Positions 42,454-50,444 of a stretch of 64,000 bases of DNA are shown piece by piece. The stretch covers positions 1-64,000 of the forward strand of contig NZ_PYAX01000011.1 in the NCBI RefSeq assembly GCF_003014735.1, read 5' to 3'. Position 1 is the stretch's first letter; each line of letters begins with the position of its first letter. The DNA comes from Saccharothrix carnea. GTDB taxonomy: Bacteria > Actinomycetota > Actinomycetes > Mycobacteriales > Pseudonocardiaceae. Position numbers and translations under genes: made by a program. The notes beneath the pieces are model-generated. The model saw only the letters and a list, made by a program, of their open reading frames with translations. It was not told the DNA's origin and did no database searches.

Positions 42454-42566
42454 GCCGGCAGAGGCTAACCGAGTCGGCGGGCGCGCAAGGCGACTTGCCG
42501 AAGTCGCCTGACCACGGCTTCGGGGAGCTACCGCGGCTAGGCTGGACCGGGTCGGGAGGAGAGGCC

Positions 42567-42797
42567 GTGACGGACGAGGAACTCGTGGTCGAGTTCGCCC
42601 TGACCCGGCTGGACCACCCCGGGCTCGACCTGGAGGAGATCGCCGCGCTCGTGGTCCGGCGGGTGGGGCACGACGGCATGCTCGGCTTCGCGTCCCGCAA
42701 CCTCGCCACCCGCGGTGAGCTGCGGGGTGCGGTGTTCCAGGCCGCGGTCGAGCACGTGCTGCGAGTCGTGCTCACCCTGCGCGGCCCCGCCGACTGA
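42567..42797 (+). CDS. Small protein of unknown function
   Basis: A 76-residue protein beginning VTDEELVVEFALTRLDHPGLDLEEIAALVVRR, with GTG 42567 preceded by GGAGGAGAGG. It looks soluble and helical with a balanced composition. The upstream-extended frame (to 42495) is less likely. It is divergent from the kinase and convergent with a DUF6292-like gene. No family is recognised. Confidence 0.6.
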   Translation: MTDEELVVEFALTRLDHPGLDLEEIAALVVRRVGHDGMLGFASRNLATRGELRGAVFQAAVEHVLRVVLTLRGPAD

Positions 42798-42802
42798 ACG
42801 GC

Positions 42803-43225
42803 TCAGAGCACCTTGGCGGGTGCCCGGTCGGCGTACTCGACCAGCAGGTCGGCCAAGTGGTCCTCGGCGGGCATCGCGGGCGGCACCGGGTGGTCCGGGC
42901 GGCGACCGGCGACCAGGTCGGACACGAACACCGTGACCGCTTCCGGCGACGGCAGCACCGGCGGGCCCAGGTAGGTCAGCGGCACCAGGTCCGCTCCCCG
43001 GCCCACCTCGATCCCGGCGCACCACCCGGTGTGCTCGTCCCAGACGAGCGCGAGGTCGTTGTCCGGGTGCCGCGGCACCCGCTGGTCGAGGGCGATGTAG
43101 GCGGTGGCGTCCGGGGCGCACTCGTACCAGCACGACTCCAGGTCGATCCCCAGCTTCCGGGCGATCAACCGCAGGTACTGCCGCAAACCGCGGTCCTCCG
43201 GGCCCTCCGCCTCGATCCCGACCAT
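42803..43225 (-). CDS. DUF6292-like protein
   Basis: The 140-residue protein has GLRQYLRLIARKLGIDLESCWYE, then TAYIALDQRVPRHPDNDLALVWDEHTGWCAGIE, the pattern of DUF6292-like proteins common in Pseudonocardiaceae and Streptomyces. Function is unknown; the family often occurs in multiple copies near sensor genes. There is no signal peptide or membrane segment. It converges with the small upstream gene by 5 bases. Confidence 0.75.
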   Translation of the reverse strand: MVGIEAEGPEDRGLRQYLRLIARKLGIDLESCWYECAPDATAYIALDQRVPRHPDNDLALVWDEHTGWCAGIEVGRGADLVPLTYLGPPVLPSPEAVTVFVSDLVAGRRPDHPVPPAMPAEDHLADLLVEYADRAPAKVL

Positions 43226-43373
43226 CGACGACCTCCGCCCACGACGGGCCGCACCTCGGCGGGCACCGTCTCAATCGGGTTCAGTCTGCATCCACTCGAC
43301 TACCGAGGGCATTAGGCCATTCGGATGAGACGTCGTGACGCCGAGCATCCGCCGTTTGCCGCAGCGCGCGGTT

Positions 43374-44036
43374 TCAGACGCTGCGCAGCACCGAGACGAC
43401 GGTGCCGAGCACGACGGCCTCGTCGCCGTCGATCACGTCGTAGGCCGGGTTGCGCGGTTCGAGGAAGACGTGCCCGTTGCGCCGGCGGTACACCTTGACG
43501 GTGGCCTCGCCGTCGATCATCGCGGCCACGATCTGGCCGGAGTGGGCTTCGTGCTGCTGCCGCACGACGACGATGTCGCCGTCGCAGATCGCCGCGTCCA
43601 CCATCGAGTCACCGCGCACCCGCAGGCCGAAGACCGTGCCGCGCCCGGTCAGCCCGCGGGGCAGCGTGAGGACGTCGTCCACGTGCTCCTCGGCCGCGAT
43701 GGGCGTGCCGGCGGCGATGTGGCCGACCACGGGCACCGGCACCGAGTCCTCGGCGGACTCCCGCGCGGACGGCTCGTGCAGGAACAGGCGCACGTCGATC
43801 GGCCGCGACATCGAGGTGCCGCGGCGCAGGAAACCCTTCTCCTCCAACGCCGCCAAGTGCTTGGACACCGAGGACGACGACCGCAGGCCGACCGCGTCGC
43901 CGATCTCCCGCGTGCTCGGCGAGTACCCGTGCCGAACCACCCAGTCGCGGATCACCGCCAGGATCCGCTGCTGGCGGTGCGGGAGGGCGGAGGTGTCCAG
44001 GTGCTCGAACGCGTCAAGATCGTCGTAGGCGGTCAC
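43374..44036 (-). CDS. lexA: LexA-type repressor
   Basis: In this 220-residue protein the N-terminal winged helix (QQRILAVIRDWVVRHGYSPSTREIGDAVGLRSSSSVSKHLAALEEKGFLRR) fits LexA. The C-terminal peptidase has the Ala-Gly cleavage site (HIAAGTPIA), catalytic Ser (RVRGDSMVDAAI) and Lys (EATVKVYRR). RecA-stimulated self-cleavage would relieve repression of SOS genes. GTG 44036 has no ribosome-binding site, but a -10-like TATCAT sits 7 bases upstream (44049-44044), so a leaderless message is likely. No GAAC-N4-GTTC box is seen upstream. It could be a second LexA-like repressor rather than the housekeeping one. Confidence 0.88.
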   Translation of the reverse strand: MTAYDDLDAFEHLDTSALPHRQQRILAVIRDWVVRHGYSPSTREIGDAVGLRSSSSVSKHLAALEEKGFLRRGTSMSRPIDVRLFLHEPSARESAEDSVPVPVVGHIAAGTPIAAEEHVDDVLTLPRGLTGRGTVFGLRVRGDSMVDAAICDGDIVVVRQQHEAHSGQIVAAMIDGEATVKVYRRRNGHVFLEPRNPAYDVIDGDEAVVLGTVVSVLRSV

Positions 44037-44125
44037 CTGCGGGATGATAGAGAAGGGTGATGTCGGCCGTCCCCGGGCATTAAGTTACCGTCCAGTAGCC
44101 ACCGCCCGGACCCCCGGAGGACCCC

Positions 44126-44797
44126 ATGCCGACGCTCGACCGCCAGGACGACGTGTTCATCCTCGACCTCGGGGACACCGAGAACCGGTTCCACCCCGAC
44201 TGGCTCGCCTCGGTCGACGCCGCGCTCGGCGAGGTGGAGCGAGCGGAGGGCGCCCGCGCCCTGGTCACCGCCGCCACCGGCAAGTTCTTCTCCAACGGCC
44301 TGGACCTGGAGTGGCTGATGGCCAACGGCGACCGGTACCGCGAGTACGTCGTGTCGGTGCAGGAGCTGTTCGCCCGGGTCCTGTCGCTGCCGGTGATCAC
44401 GGTGGCCGCGATCCAGGGCCACGCCTTCGCCGCCGGCGCGATGCTGACCCTGGCGCACGACTTCCGCGTGATGCGCGCCGACCGCGGCTTCTGGTGCCTG
44501 CCCGAGGTCGGCATCGACATCCCCTTCACGCCCGGCATGTCGGCGTTGATCCAGGCCAGGCTGACCCCGCAGACCGCGCACGAGGCCATGACGACCGGGC
44601 GTCGCTACGGTGGCGGTGACGCGGTGGCCGCCGGCGTCGTCGACCTCGCGGTGGACGAGGACGCCGTCCGGTCCACCGCGGTCGACCTCGCCGGGGCGCA
44701 CGCGGGCAAGGCCGGCCCCACGCTGGGCACCATCAAGTCCCGGATGTACAAGTCCACTTCGGACACCCTGCGGGACGGGGACGACCTGCTCGGCTGA
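44126..44797 (+). CDS. Enoyl-CoA hydratase/isomerase family protein
   Basis: The 223-residue protein belongs to the crotonase family: ALVTAATGKFFSNGLDLEWL contains the first oxyanion region and TVAAIQGHAFAAGAMLTLAHDFRVMRADRGFW the second, followed by LPEVGIDIPFTPGMSALIQ. It is close to Delta3,Delta2-enoyl-CoA isomerases (ECI/PECI). It acts on acyl-CoA in fatty-acid degradation or lipid remodelling; the exact reaction is unclear. ATG 44126 has GGAGG 5 bases upstream. It is divergent from lexA and convergent with the next gene by 7 bases. Confidence 0.9.
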   Translation: MPTLDRQDDVFILDLGDTENRFHPDWLASVDAALGEVERAEGARALVTAATGKFFSNGLDLEWLMANGDRYREYVVSVQELFARVLSLPVITVAAIQGHAFAAGAMLTLAHDFRVMRADRGFWCLPEVGIDIPFTPGMSALIQARLTPQTAHEAMTTGRRYGGGDAVAAGVVDLAVDEDAVRSTAVDLAGAHAGKAGPTLGTIKSRMYKSTSDTLRDGDDLLG

Positions 44798-44804
44798 GCC
44801 ACCG

Positions 44805-46028
44805 TCACCGCGAGTCGTGGGCGTCCACGGCGAGCTGCCTCAGTTCGGCGGTGCACAGCATGAACCGGTCCGTCGGCAGGTGCTTGAAGTAGTAGCCCAC
44901 GTCCGCCCCCAGCGCGAACACGTGGACCGGGACACCGGCCCGGCGGCCCGCCTCCACCGACTGGCGCAGTCCCGACATCACCGCCGGGTGCCGCGTCTGG
45001 TACGACGAGGCGACCCGGTGGTTGCCCCGGTCCGCGGCCAGGTAGAACTGCGTCAGGTCCTTGGTGCCGACGAAGATCTCGCTCGCGCCCGCCGCGCAGA
45101 ACTCCGCCGCCGAGTGCACCGCGGCGGGCGTCTCCACGAACACCGACAGCGGCACGTCGTCGGGCAGGTCCAGCCGCAGCCGCAGGCGCAGGAACTCGTC
45201 CTGGTCGTTGATGAACGGCACCGCGAAGCTCACCCGGTCGGCTTCCGGGCCGAGCCGTTCGCGCACGTGCGCGCGCAACGCCTGGAACGCGTGCGGGTAG
45301 TGCGGCTCGTGCAGCAGCCACCGGGCGCCGTGCAGGCCGAGTTCCGGGTTGGTCTCGTGGTCGACGTCCACCTCGTTGGTGATCTGCGCGGCGTCGTCGG
45401 ACCGGAGGTCGAGCAGCCTCATCACGAGGCGTTGCCCGGGGAGGAGCTCCTTGACGATCGCGCACAGCTCGGCGCCGATCGCCGCGCCGTAGCGCTCGGC
45501 CTCGGGCACGCCCGCGCGCAGCGCGTCGAGCGGGCTCAGGCCCGAGGAGAGGCAGACGAACTCCTCGCGGATGAAGAACGACGTCACCTGGTCCACCCGG
45601 GGCTGGATCGCGTTCGTGGACTGGATGTCGGTCGCGTCGGCGATGACGACGCACACCGAGCGGAGGTCCTCGGGGGTGACGGTGGGATATTCCGCGGATT
45701 GCGCCGCCGGTTCGACTTCGCCGAGGGTGACCGATTCCCGATCGGTCCGGACGGTCACCGGGCCGACCAGCCCGGCGAGTTCGTCGTGCGGAATCCGCAA
45801 CACCGGAATTCCCCGCGAGCGGCACAGGGATTCCATGTGACCGGTGCGGCCACCGCCGGAACACACCACGGCCGCCGACTTGACGATGGTGTCGTAGAGC
45901 TCGGGGCCGAGTTGTCCCACCACCAACACGGAACCGGGCAAAGGTCTGCCGGTGTGATTGGCGACGCCGCGAACGCTCGTCGACGGCGAACCGACGAGCA
46001 ATACCCCTGGGATCTCGCGCGGGCTCAC
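44805..46028 (-). CDS. PEP-utilising enzyme-like protein lacking ATP-grasp and catalytic Cys
   Basis: The 407-residue protein has a swivelling phosphohistidine-like domain (1-110), with GGGRTGHMESLCRSRGIPVL carrying His64 as the probable phospho-His. A PEP-binding TIM barrel (about 120-400) follows: RLLDLRSDD, VPFINDQDEF and FVGTKDLTQFYLAADRGN, clearly like PtsI and PEP synthase. The usual catalytic CGE/CGD motif is replaced by VFALGAD, and neither an ATP-grasp nor an HPr-binding domain precedes it. GTG 46028 has GGAGGA upstream. The next upstream gene is an FAD/NAD(P)-binding protein in the same direction, with 188 bases between. It may be a non-canonical phosphotransferase or a lyase. Confidence 0.75.
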   Translation of the reverse strand: MSPREIPGVLLVGSPSTSVRGVANHTGRPLPGSVLVVGQLGPELYDTIVKSAAVVCSGGGRTGHMESLCRSRGIPVLRIPHDELAGLVGPVTVRTDRESVTLGEVEPAAQSAEYPTVTPEDLRSVCVVIADATDIQSTNAIQPRVDQVTSFFIREEFVCLSSGLSPLDALRAGVPEAERYGAAIGAELCAIVKELLPGQRLVMRLLDLRSDDAAQITNEVDVDHETNPELGLHGARWLLHEPHYPHAFQALRAHVRERLGPEADRVSFAVPFINDQDEFLRLRLRLDLPDDVPLSVFVETPAAVHSAAEFCAAGASEIFVGTKDLTQFYLAADRGNHRVASSYQTRHPAVMSGLRQSVEAGRRAGVPVHVFALGADVGYYFKHLPTDRFMLCTAELRQLAVDAHDSR

Positions 46029-46216
46029 GGCATCCTCCTACCGATTCCGGTCGGTTTGCGGACCTGGCGAGCGCGTCGGTCCGAAGGCCGACCTTCGGGG
46101 CCGACGCCGGTTCGCCCGACGTCGGCCCCGGGTTTGTGTCGAACAGGACGAGCCATGGCACGAGCCTCGCAGTCGCGCGCCGGGCCGCGCATCTTCTCGA
46201 GTGCGACGAGTTCGCT

Positions 46217-48151
46217 TCAGCCGACCGGTTCCGCCGGCTCCGCCTGTTCCATCTGCTCCACCTCGTCCACCTGCTCCACCTGCTCCACCTGCTCCACCTG
46301 CTCCACCGAACCTTCGAGCCCGAGCGCGAGACGCAGTTCGCGCGGTGTCACGGAGAGGTCGGTCAACTTGGTGGTGGCGGCCGAGTTCACCGCGAACCGC
46401 AAGGCGCGGTCGGACGGCGGGGGCGTGCCGTCGCGCGAGGTGAGGTCGCGGATCCGCCCGAGGTTCGCCTCGAGCCGGGCGGCCAGCGACTGGCGGTCGT
46501 CGCGGCGGCGCGTGGCCATCCGGCGCACGTCGAGGCTGACCGACCGCGAGACGGCCGCGCGCAGCTCGGGATCCGCCGGGTCGACCAGCGCACCGGCGAG
46601 TGCGACCGCCCGTTCGTCGTAACAGGACTCGATCCGGTGCAGCGTGGTGGCCGCGACCTCCACCGAGTGGTTCTTGATCGCGGCGAGGTTGAACGTGAAC
46701 GCGCCGGTCCGCCCGTTCCGCACGATCTCGTCGCCCTCGCGTGGGCTGCCGACGACCGAGACGGGACCGGACGGCGTGCCATCGGGACCGAGGAGCCGTC
46801 CGCACGGGTCGACTTCGACACCGCGCCCGGTGCGCCGGTGGACGACCGCGATTCGTTTGCGCAGCAGGTTCGCCCAGAGCGTGGAATCGGCGCGCTCGTA
46901 GTTCGACTCGCGCCCGAAGTTGGACACGACGAGATCCGCTTCGACCGTCCGCGTCGAATCCGGTCCCTCGATCGACAGGACGAGGGTGCCCGATCCGGTG
47001 GCGCGCACCTGTTTCACGCGGCCGGCGGTGAGCACGACTTGCCCGCCTTCGCCCAAGGCCGCGTCGACGATGTCCGTGGTGTACGCCATGGCGCTCACCC
47101 GCAACACGGCCAAGAGGCTGCCGTAGCTGTCGAGCAACGCGCGGAGTTCGTCGGTGGGAATGCGCTCCAGGATCGCGGGCAGGTACGGTTCCCACGATTT
47201 GGCTACCCGTTCCGTCACCACGACCTGAGGTACTTCGGGGTACTTCTCGGTGAGGATCGCGCAGGCGCGGTCCCATTCCTCGCGGAACCTGCGGACGAAT
47301 TCCTCGCGTCCTTCGTAGTGGTCGCCGAGCAGTTGCGGCGCCGGTAATTCGAGCACTTGGTGCCGGTGGTTCGGCGGATAGGTCCGAGGGGTCAGGCCGG
47401 AACCGGAAATCATGTGGACGGGGCCCTCGTGCCCCTGCCGTAACAGCAGCGTGGCCGAGTCGTACGCGCTGAGCAGCGTGCCGATGATGGCCACCACGCC
47501 GTCTTTCCGCACGCCCAGCACCCGTTCGATACCGCTCTTGGAATACGGGCTGCGCACGAACGCGGGGTGCTCCAGCACCTCGGTCGCGAAAGCCGGGTAC
47601 TTCGTCTCCAACCCGGTGGCGAGCACGACGTGGTCGGCTTCGAGGATCGTCCGCCCGGTGCCGGCGCCGTCCGGCGAGCTCTCCACCACGACGTGCGCGT
47701 GGTCGCCGAAGACCTCGACGTCGACCGCTTCCCCGTCCGTCTCGACCAGCGTCACGCCCGGTGCGGCCTCCCGGACGGCCTCGGCGAGGCGGCTTTCCAG
47801 GTAGTCCTGGTAGATCCGGCGCGGGGCGGGGCCGGACTCGGTGAACTCGAAGTCCCGCCAGTCCGCGGGCCAGTCCGACCGGTCGGCCTCCTGGTTGGCC
47901 CAGGCGACGAAGTCGTCGACGTCTTCCCGGAACGCCGACATGCGGCCCGCCTGGATGTTGAACACGTGGTACCAGTGGTTGCTCTCGCGCTGGTACGCCA
48001 CGCCGGAGTTCCGGTATTCCGGAACGCGTTCGAGCAGCACGACCTGTAATGGTTCCCGGGCGAACCGGAGAAGGCGGATTGCGGTCACGGTACCGGCCAA
48101 ACCGGCTCCCACGACAACCACCCTGCGGAACCGGCCGAAGCTATTCACCAT
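46217..48151 (-). CDS. FAD/NAD(P)-binding protein with an acidic VEQ-repeat tail
   Basis: The 644-residue protein starts with a dinucleotide motif (VVVVGAGLAGTVTAIRLL). It continues as in the NAD_binding_9-type family: ERVPEYRNSGVAYQRESNHWYHVFNIQAGRM, then ADHVVLATG and VVAIIGTLLSAYDSATLLL. The family is poorly characterised; it resembles FAD oxidoreductases and some hydroxylases. The last ~30 residues repeat VEQ (VEQVEQVEQVEQVDEVEQM), encoded by a tandem repeat. The ATG at 48151 has GAGGTGGC upstream. It probably forms a pair with the PEP-utilising-like gene downstream. Confidence 0.8.
   Translation of the reverse strand: MVNSFGRFRRVVVVGAGLAGTVTAIRLLRFAREPLQVVLLERVPEYRNSGVAYQRESNHWYHVFNIQAGRMSAFREDVDDFVAWANQEADRSDWPADWRDFEFTESGPAPRRIYQDYLESRLAEAVREAAPGVTLVETDGEAVDVEVFGDHAHVVVESSPDGAGTGRTILEADHVVLATGLETKYPAFATEVLEHPAFVRSPYSKSGIERVLGVRKDGVVAIIGTLLSAYDSATLLLRQGHEGPVHMISGSGLTPRTYPPNHRHQVLELPAPQLLGDHYEGREEFVRRFREEWDRACAILTEKYPEVPQVVVTERVAKSWEPYLPAILERIPTDELRALLDSYGSLLAVLRVSAMAYTTDIVDAALGEGGQVVLTAGRVKQVRATGSGTLVLSIEGPDSTRTVEADLVVSNFGRESNYERADSTLWANLLRKRIAVVHRRTGRGVEVDPCGRLLGPDGTPSGPVSVVGSPREGDEIVRNGRTGAFTFNLAAIKNHSVEVAATTLHRIESCYDERAVALAGALVDPADPELRAAVSRSVSLDVRRMATRRRDDRQSLAARLEANLGRIRDLTSRDGTPPPSDRALRFAVNSAATTKLTDLSVTPRELRLALGLEGSVEQVEQVEQVEQVDEVEQMEQAEPAEPVG
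46253..46306. repeat. Six copies of a 9-bp unit within the FAD protein gene
   Basis: Six copies of ctgctccac (one is ctcgtccac) run head to tail at 46253-46306. On the coding strand they give repeated Val-Glu-Gln near the C-terminus. Slippage would change the tail length by three residues per unit, without a frameshift. Confidence 0.85.
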
Positions 48152-48399
48152 GCCACCTCTGTTCCCCTCCGGAACTACCAGCCGAAGGGGCAGAATACCG
48201 TTCGACCAGGCGAAGTGGGCATGCTGCGCTGCCCGCGTGACACAATCGTGCCGAGGTTTTCACGCGGGCTCGACCGGTGCTCGCCGAGGGTGGTCGGCGC
48301 GGAGCTGGTCGTGCGGGCTTTCGACACCTCTGCCGCAGCGGTTCCCGCACGGTCGCCGGACAATTCCCCGATATCGACCGGCGGGGTGGCGGAACGGTG

Positions 48400-48987
48400 T
48401 CAGGAGCCGGTCGGTCGCGGCGCGGCGGTGGACAGGAGCCCTTCGACCAGGCCGCGAGCCCGTTGCGCTGGGCCGTTCGGACCGAACGACTGCCCCGACG
48501 CGTGCAGTCCTTCGAGGACGAGCACCAGGTGGTCGGCCAACTCGGCCGGGTCCTCGACCCCGAGCGCGTCGGTCAGCTCGCGGATCCGTTGCCTGGTCCA
48601 GGACTTCGCGGTGAGGGCGTTGCGGTGGGCGGGCAGTTCGGGTTCCGGGAACTCGGCCAGCGCCAGGTGGAACTCGCAGCCGCGGAACGTGCCGGAGGAG
48701 ACCTCGGCGAAGATCGAGTCGAACACGGCCACGATCCGGTCGCGCGGATCGGGACCGGCGCCCTCGGCCGCGGCGGTGAACCGTTCGCGGAAGTCGAGGT
48801 CGGCGCGCTCGACGTAGGAGCCGACGAGGTCGTCCTTCGACGCGAACAGGCGGTAGAGGGTGGTGGGCGCGACACCGGCCTCGGCCGCGACAAGATCGAC
48901 GCCCGTGGCCCGGATACCTCTCAGGTAGAACAGGTCTCCCGCCACCCGCAGTACGTGGGACCGGGTCTCAGCAGCGGTACGTTGCAC
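48400..48987 (-). CDS. TetR-family transcriptional regulator
   Basis: The 195-residue protein has a TetR DNA-binding region: SHVLRVAGDLFYLRGIRATGVDLVAAEAGVAPTTLYRLFASKDDLVGSYVE. The C-terminal ligand domain (FRGCEFHLALAEFPEP, HLVLVLEGLHASGQSFG) matches a common actinobacterial subgroup. It lies 93 bases downstream of the carotenoid-oxygenase-like gene in the same direction and may be co-transcribed with it. It is the only regulator next to the polyketide locus, making it a candidate to bind the shared CAGTGTTATGGA element (inference). Confidence 0.9.
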   Translation of the reverse strand: MQRTAAETRSHVLRVAGDLFYLRGIRATGVDLVAAEAGVAPTTLYRLFASKDDLVGSYVERADLDFRERFTAAAEGAGPDPRDRIVAVFDSIFAEVSSGTFRGCEFHLALAEFPEPELPAHRNALTAKSWTRQRIRELTDALGVEDPAELADHLVLVLEGLHASGQSFGPNGPAQRARGLVEGLLSTAAPRPTGS

Positions 48988-49080
48988 GGTTCCCCTCGCC
49001 GTCGCCCTGCCAGGGATGGTTCCCCGAAGGCTACTCCCGCAACGGTGATCACCGACCCCCTAGATCGACTGGCGCACTGA

Positions 49081-50070
49081 TCAGCGGCGGGGAACCCACG
49101 CGGCCTGCCGTGAAGCCGCGACCGCGAACGGCAACCGCACCACCGCGACCGGCGGACCGGCGAGGTCGGCCGCGTCCAGCACCAGCACCTCGTCGCCCGC
49201 GACGGCGACGACCCAGCCGTCACCCTCGGCGTCACCGCGCGGCACGAACACCGGCTGGACGGGCGTGACGCCGACCTCGCGGCGCCAGGTGCAGCCCAGC
49301 GCCACGTCGTGGCGGACGATCGCGGTGCCCGCCGTGCCGAACACGAAGCGGTGGTGGCGGCCCGCGAAGCGCTCGTCCACCGTGCCGACGTCCATCGCGG
49401 GCAGGTCGACCCGGCGCACGCCGCCGGTGGCGAGGTCGAGCACGTGGCGGCGCAGCACGCCCGGCGCCCAGATGGCGTCGACGACCACTCGGCCCAGGTC
49501 TTCGTAGACGTTGACCAGGGACAGCACCTCGCCGTCGCCGAGCTCGAACCAGTCCGGCCGGCCGTAGGCGAGCAGGCCGACGCGCGCGGGGCCGGTGGCG
49601 GGCCCGGAATACGGGTCGCGCAGGCCGACCAGGTCCGCGGCGCGGCTGTAGTACGGGGCGGAGTCGAAGACGACCACGAAGCGGTCCGTCACCCCGACCG
49701 CGCGCATCCGGGGCGCGCCGTCCAGCGGGAACGGCTCGGCGCGCAGCACTTCACCGTCGTCGCCCAGCGTGACGTGCTCGGCGTAACCGAGGTCGGGGTG
49801 GGACATCGCCGTGTGCCACACCTCGCCGTCGAAGACCGGGCGGGCCATCGTGGCACCGGCGGGCCGGTCCGCAGGCGCGAGCGCCGCCGGCCGCGGCCCG
49901 CGGTACCACTCCGCGCCGTCCGGCCCGAGGCAGACGCCGGAGACACCGAACTTGCCGGACCAGACGAGGGCACCGTCCAGCTCGGCGGGCAGCGCACCGC
50001 GCACCACCAGCGCTTCCGCGACCTCCCGTACCGACGCGACCACGCCCACCACCCCGTCCACGCGTTCCAT
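49081..50070 (-). CDS. Carotenoid-oxygenase-like protein, shortened and missing metal ligands
   Basis: The 329-residue protein matches the later part of RPE65/carotenoid cleavage oxygenases: PVQPVFVPRGDAEGDGWVVAVAGDEVLVLDAADLAGPPVAVVRLPF agrees well with the family's C-terminal strands. At the usual HDF position it has PRMRAVGVTDRFVVVFDSA, and at the usual FGFHGxW end it has AASRQAAWVP, so at least two of the four iron-binding His are gone. It is ~120 residues shorter than active enzymes. It may be an inactive or altered relative that binds a polyene. ATG 50070 lies inside the shared element, and no ribosome-binding site precedes it; a -10-like TACTAA 9 bases upstream fits a leaderless message. 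Confidence 0.72.
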   Translation of the reverse strand: MERVDGVVGVVASVREVAEALVVRGALPAELDGALVWSGKFGVSGVCLGPDGAEWYRGPRPAALAPADRPAGATMARPVFDGEVWHTAMSHPDLGYAEHVTLGDDGEVLRAEPFPLDGAPRMRAVGVTDRFVVVFDSAPYYSRAADLVGLRDPYSGPATGPARVGLLAYGRPDWFELGDGEVLSLVNVYEDLGRVVVDAIWAPGVLRRHVLDLATGGVRRVDLPAMDVGTVDERFAGRHHRFVFGTAGTAIVRHDVALGCTWRREVGVTPVQPVFVPRGDAEGDGWVVAVAGDEVLVLDAADLAGPPVAVVRLPFAVAASRQAAWVPRR

Positions 50071-50108
50071 AACACTGTCTTAGTACCATTTATAGCGGCG
50101 TTATGGAA
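50065..50108. promoter_or_regulatory. Inverted repeat GTTATGGAAC around the carotenoid-oxygenase start
   Basis: TTCCATAAC at 50065-50073 and its inverse GTTATGGAA at 50100-50108 are separated by 26 bases of AT-richer DNA that carries -10-like sequences on both strands (minus TACTAA, plus TATAGC). The minus-strand copy reads CAGTGTTATGGA and includes the ATG of the leftward gene. The same string occurs in the PKS intergenic region. The rest of the 324-bp gap to 50394 has a decayed open frame (about 50200-50395, VEAEDARVAGYGLAHEDHAD) with no start codon, a possible gene fragment. Confidence 0.55.
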
Positions 50109-50394
50109 CCACGTCAAGCCGATCCCGAGGCGCAGGCGCGTGAGCCGCCCGGCCTGTCCGGAAGCTGGAGCAGGGCGTCCGGCACACCGCGGGCATCAGT
50201 TCGTTGAGGCGGAGGACGCCCGGGTCGCGGGCTATGGCCTGGCCCACGAGGATCACGCCGACGTCACTTCGGTGGAAGGCGACTTCCGCTTGCAGTCGCA
50301 GAGCGCCGAGAACCCGCGGACGCTGTTCGAGGTGACCAGTGGTGACGCGCGGGTGAGGCGGGTGCACTCGGTGTGGTTGAGCCGACCACCCGAG

Positions 50395-50432
50395 CACAAC
50401 GGCACCTCACCGCGAGGTGAGGTGCCGTTGTG
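50395..50432 (-). terminator. Terminator of the PKS operon
   Basis: CACAACGGCACCTCAC (50395-50410) pairs perfectly with 50417-50432; an additional C-G pair gives a 17-bp stem with a GCGA tetraloop. It lies 12 bases past the stop of the carboxylase gene. It marks the end of the five-gene leftward operon. Confidence 0.9.
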
Positions 50433-50444
50433 GCAGCACGGTCG

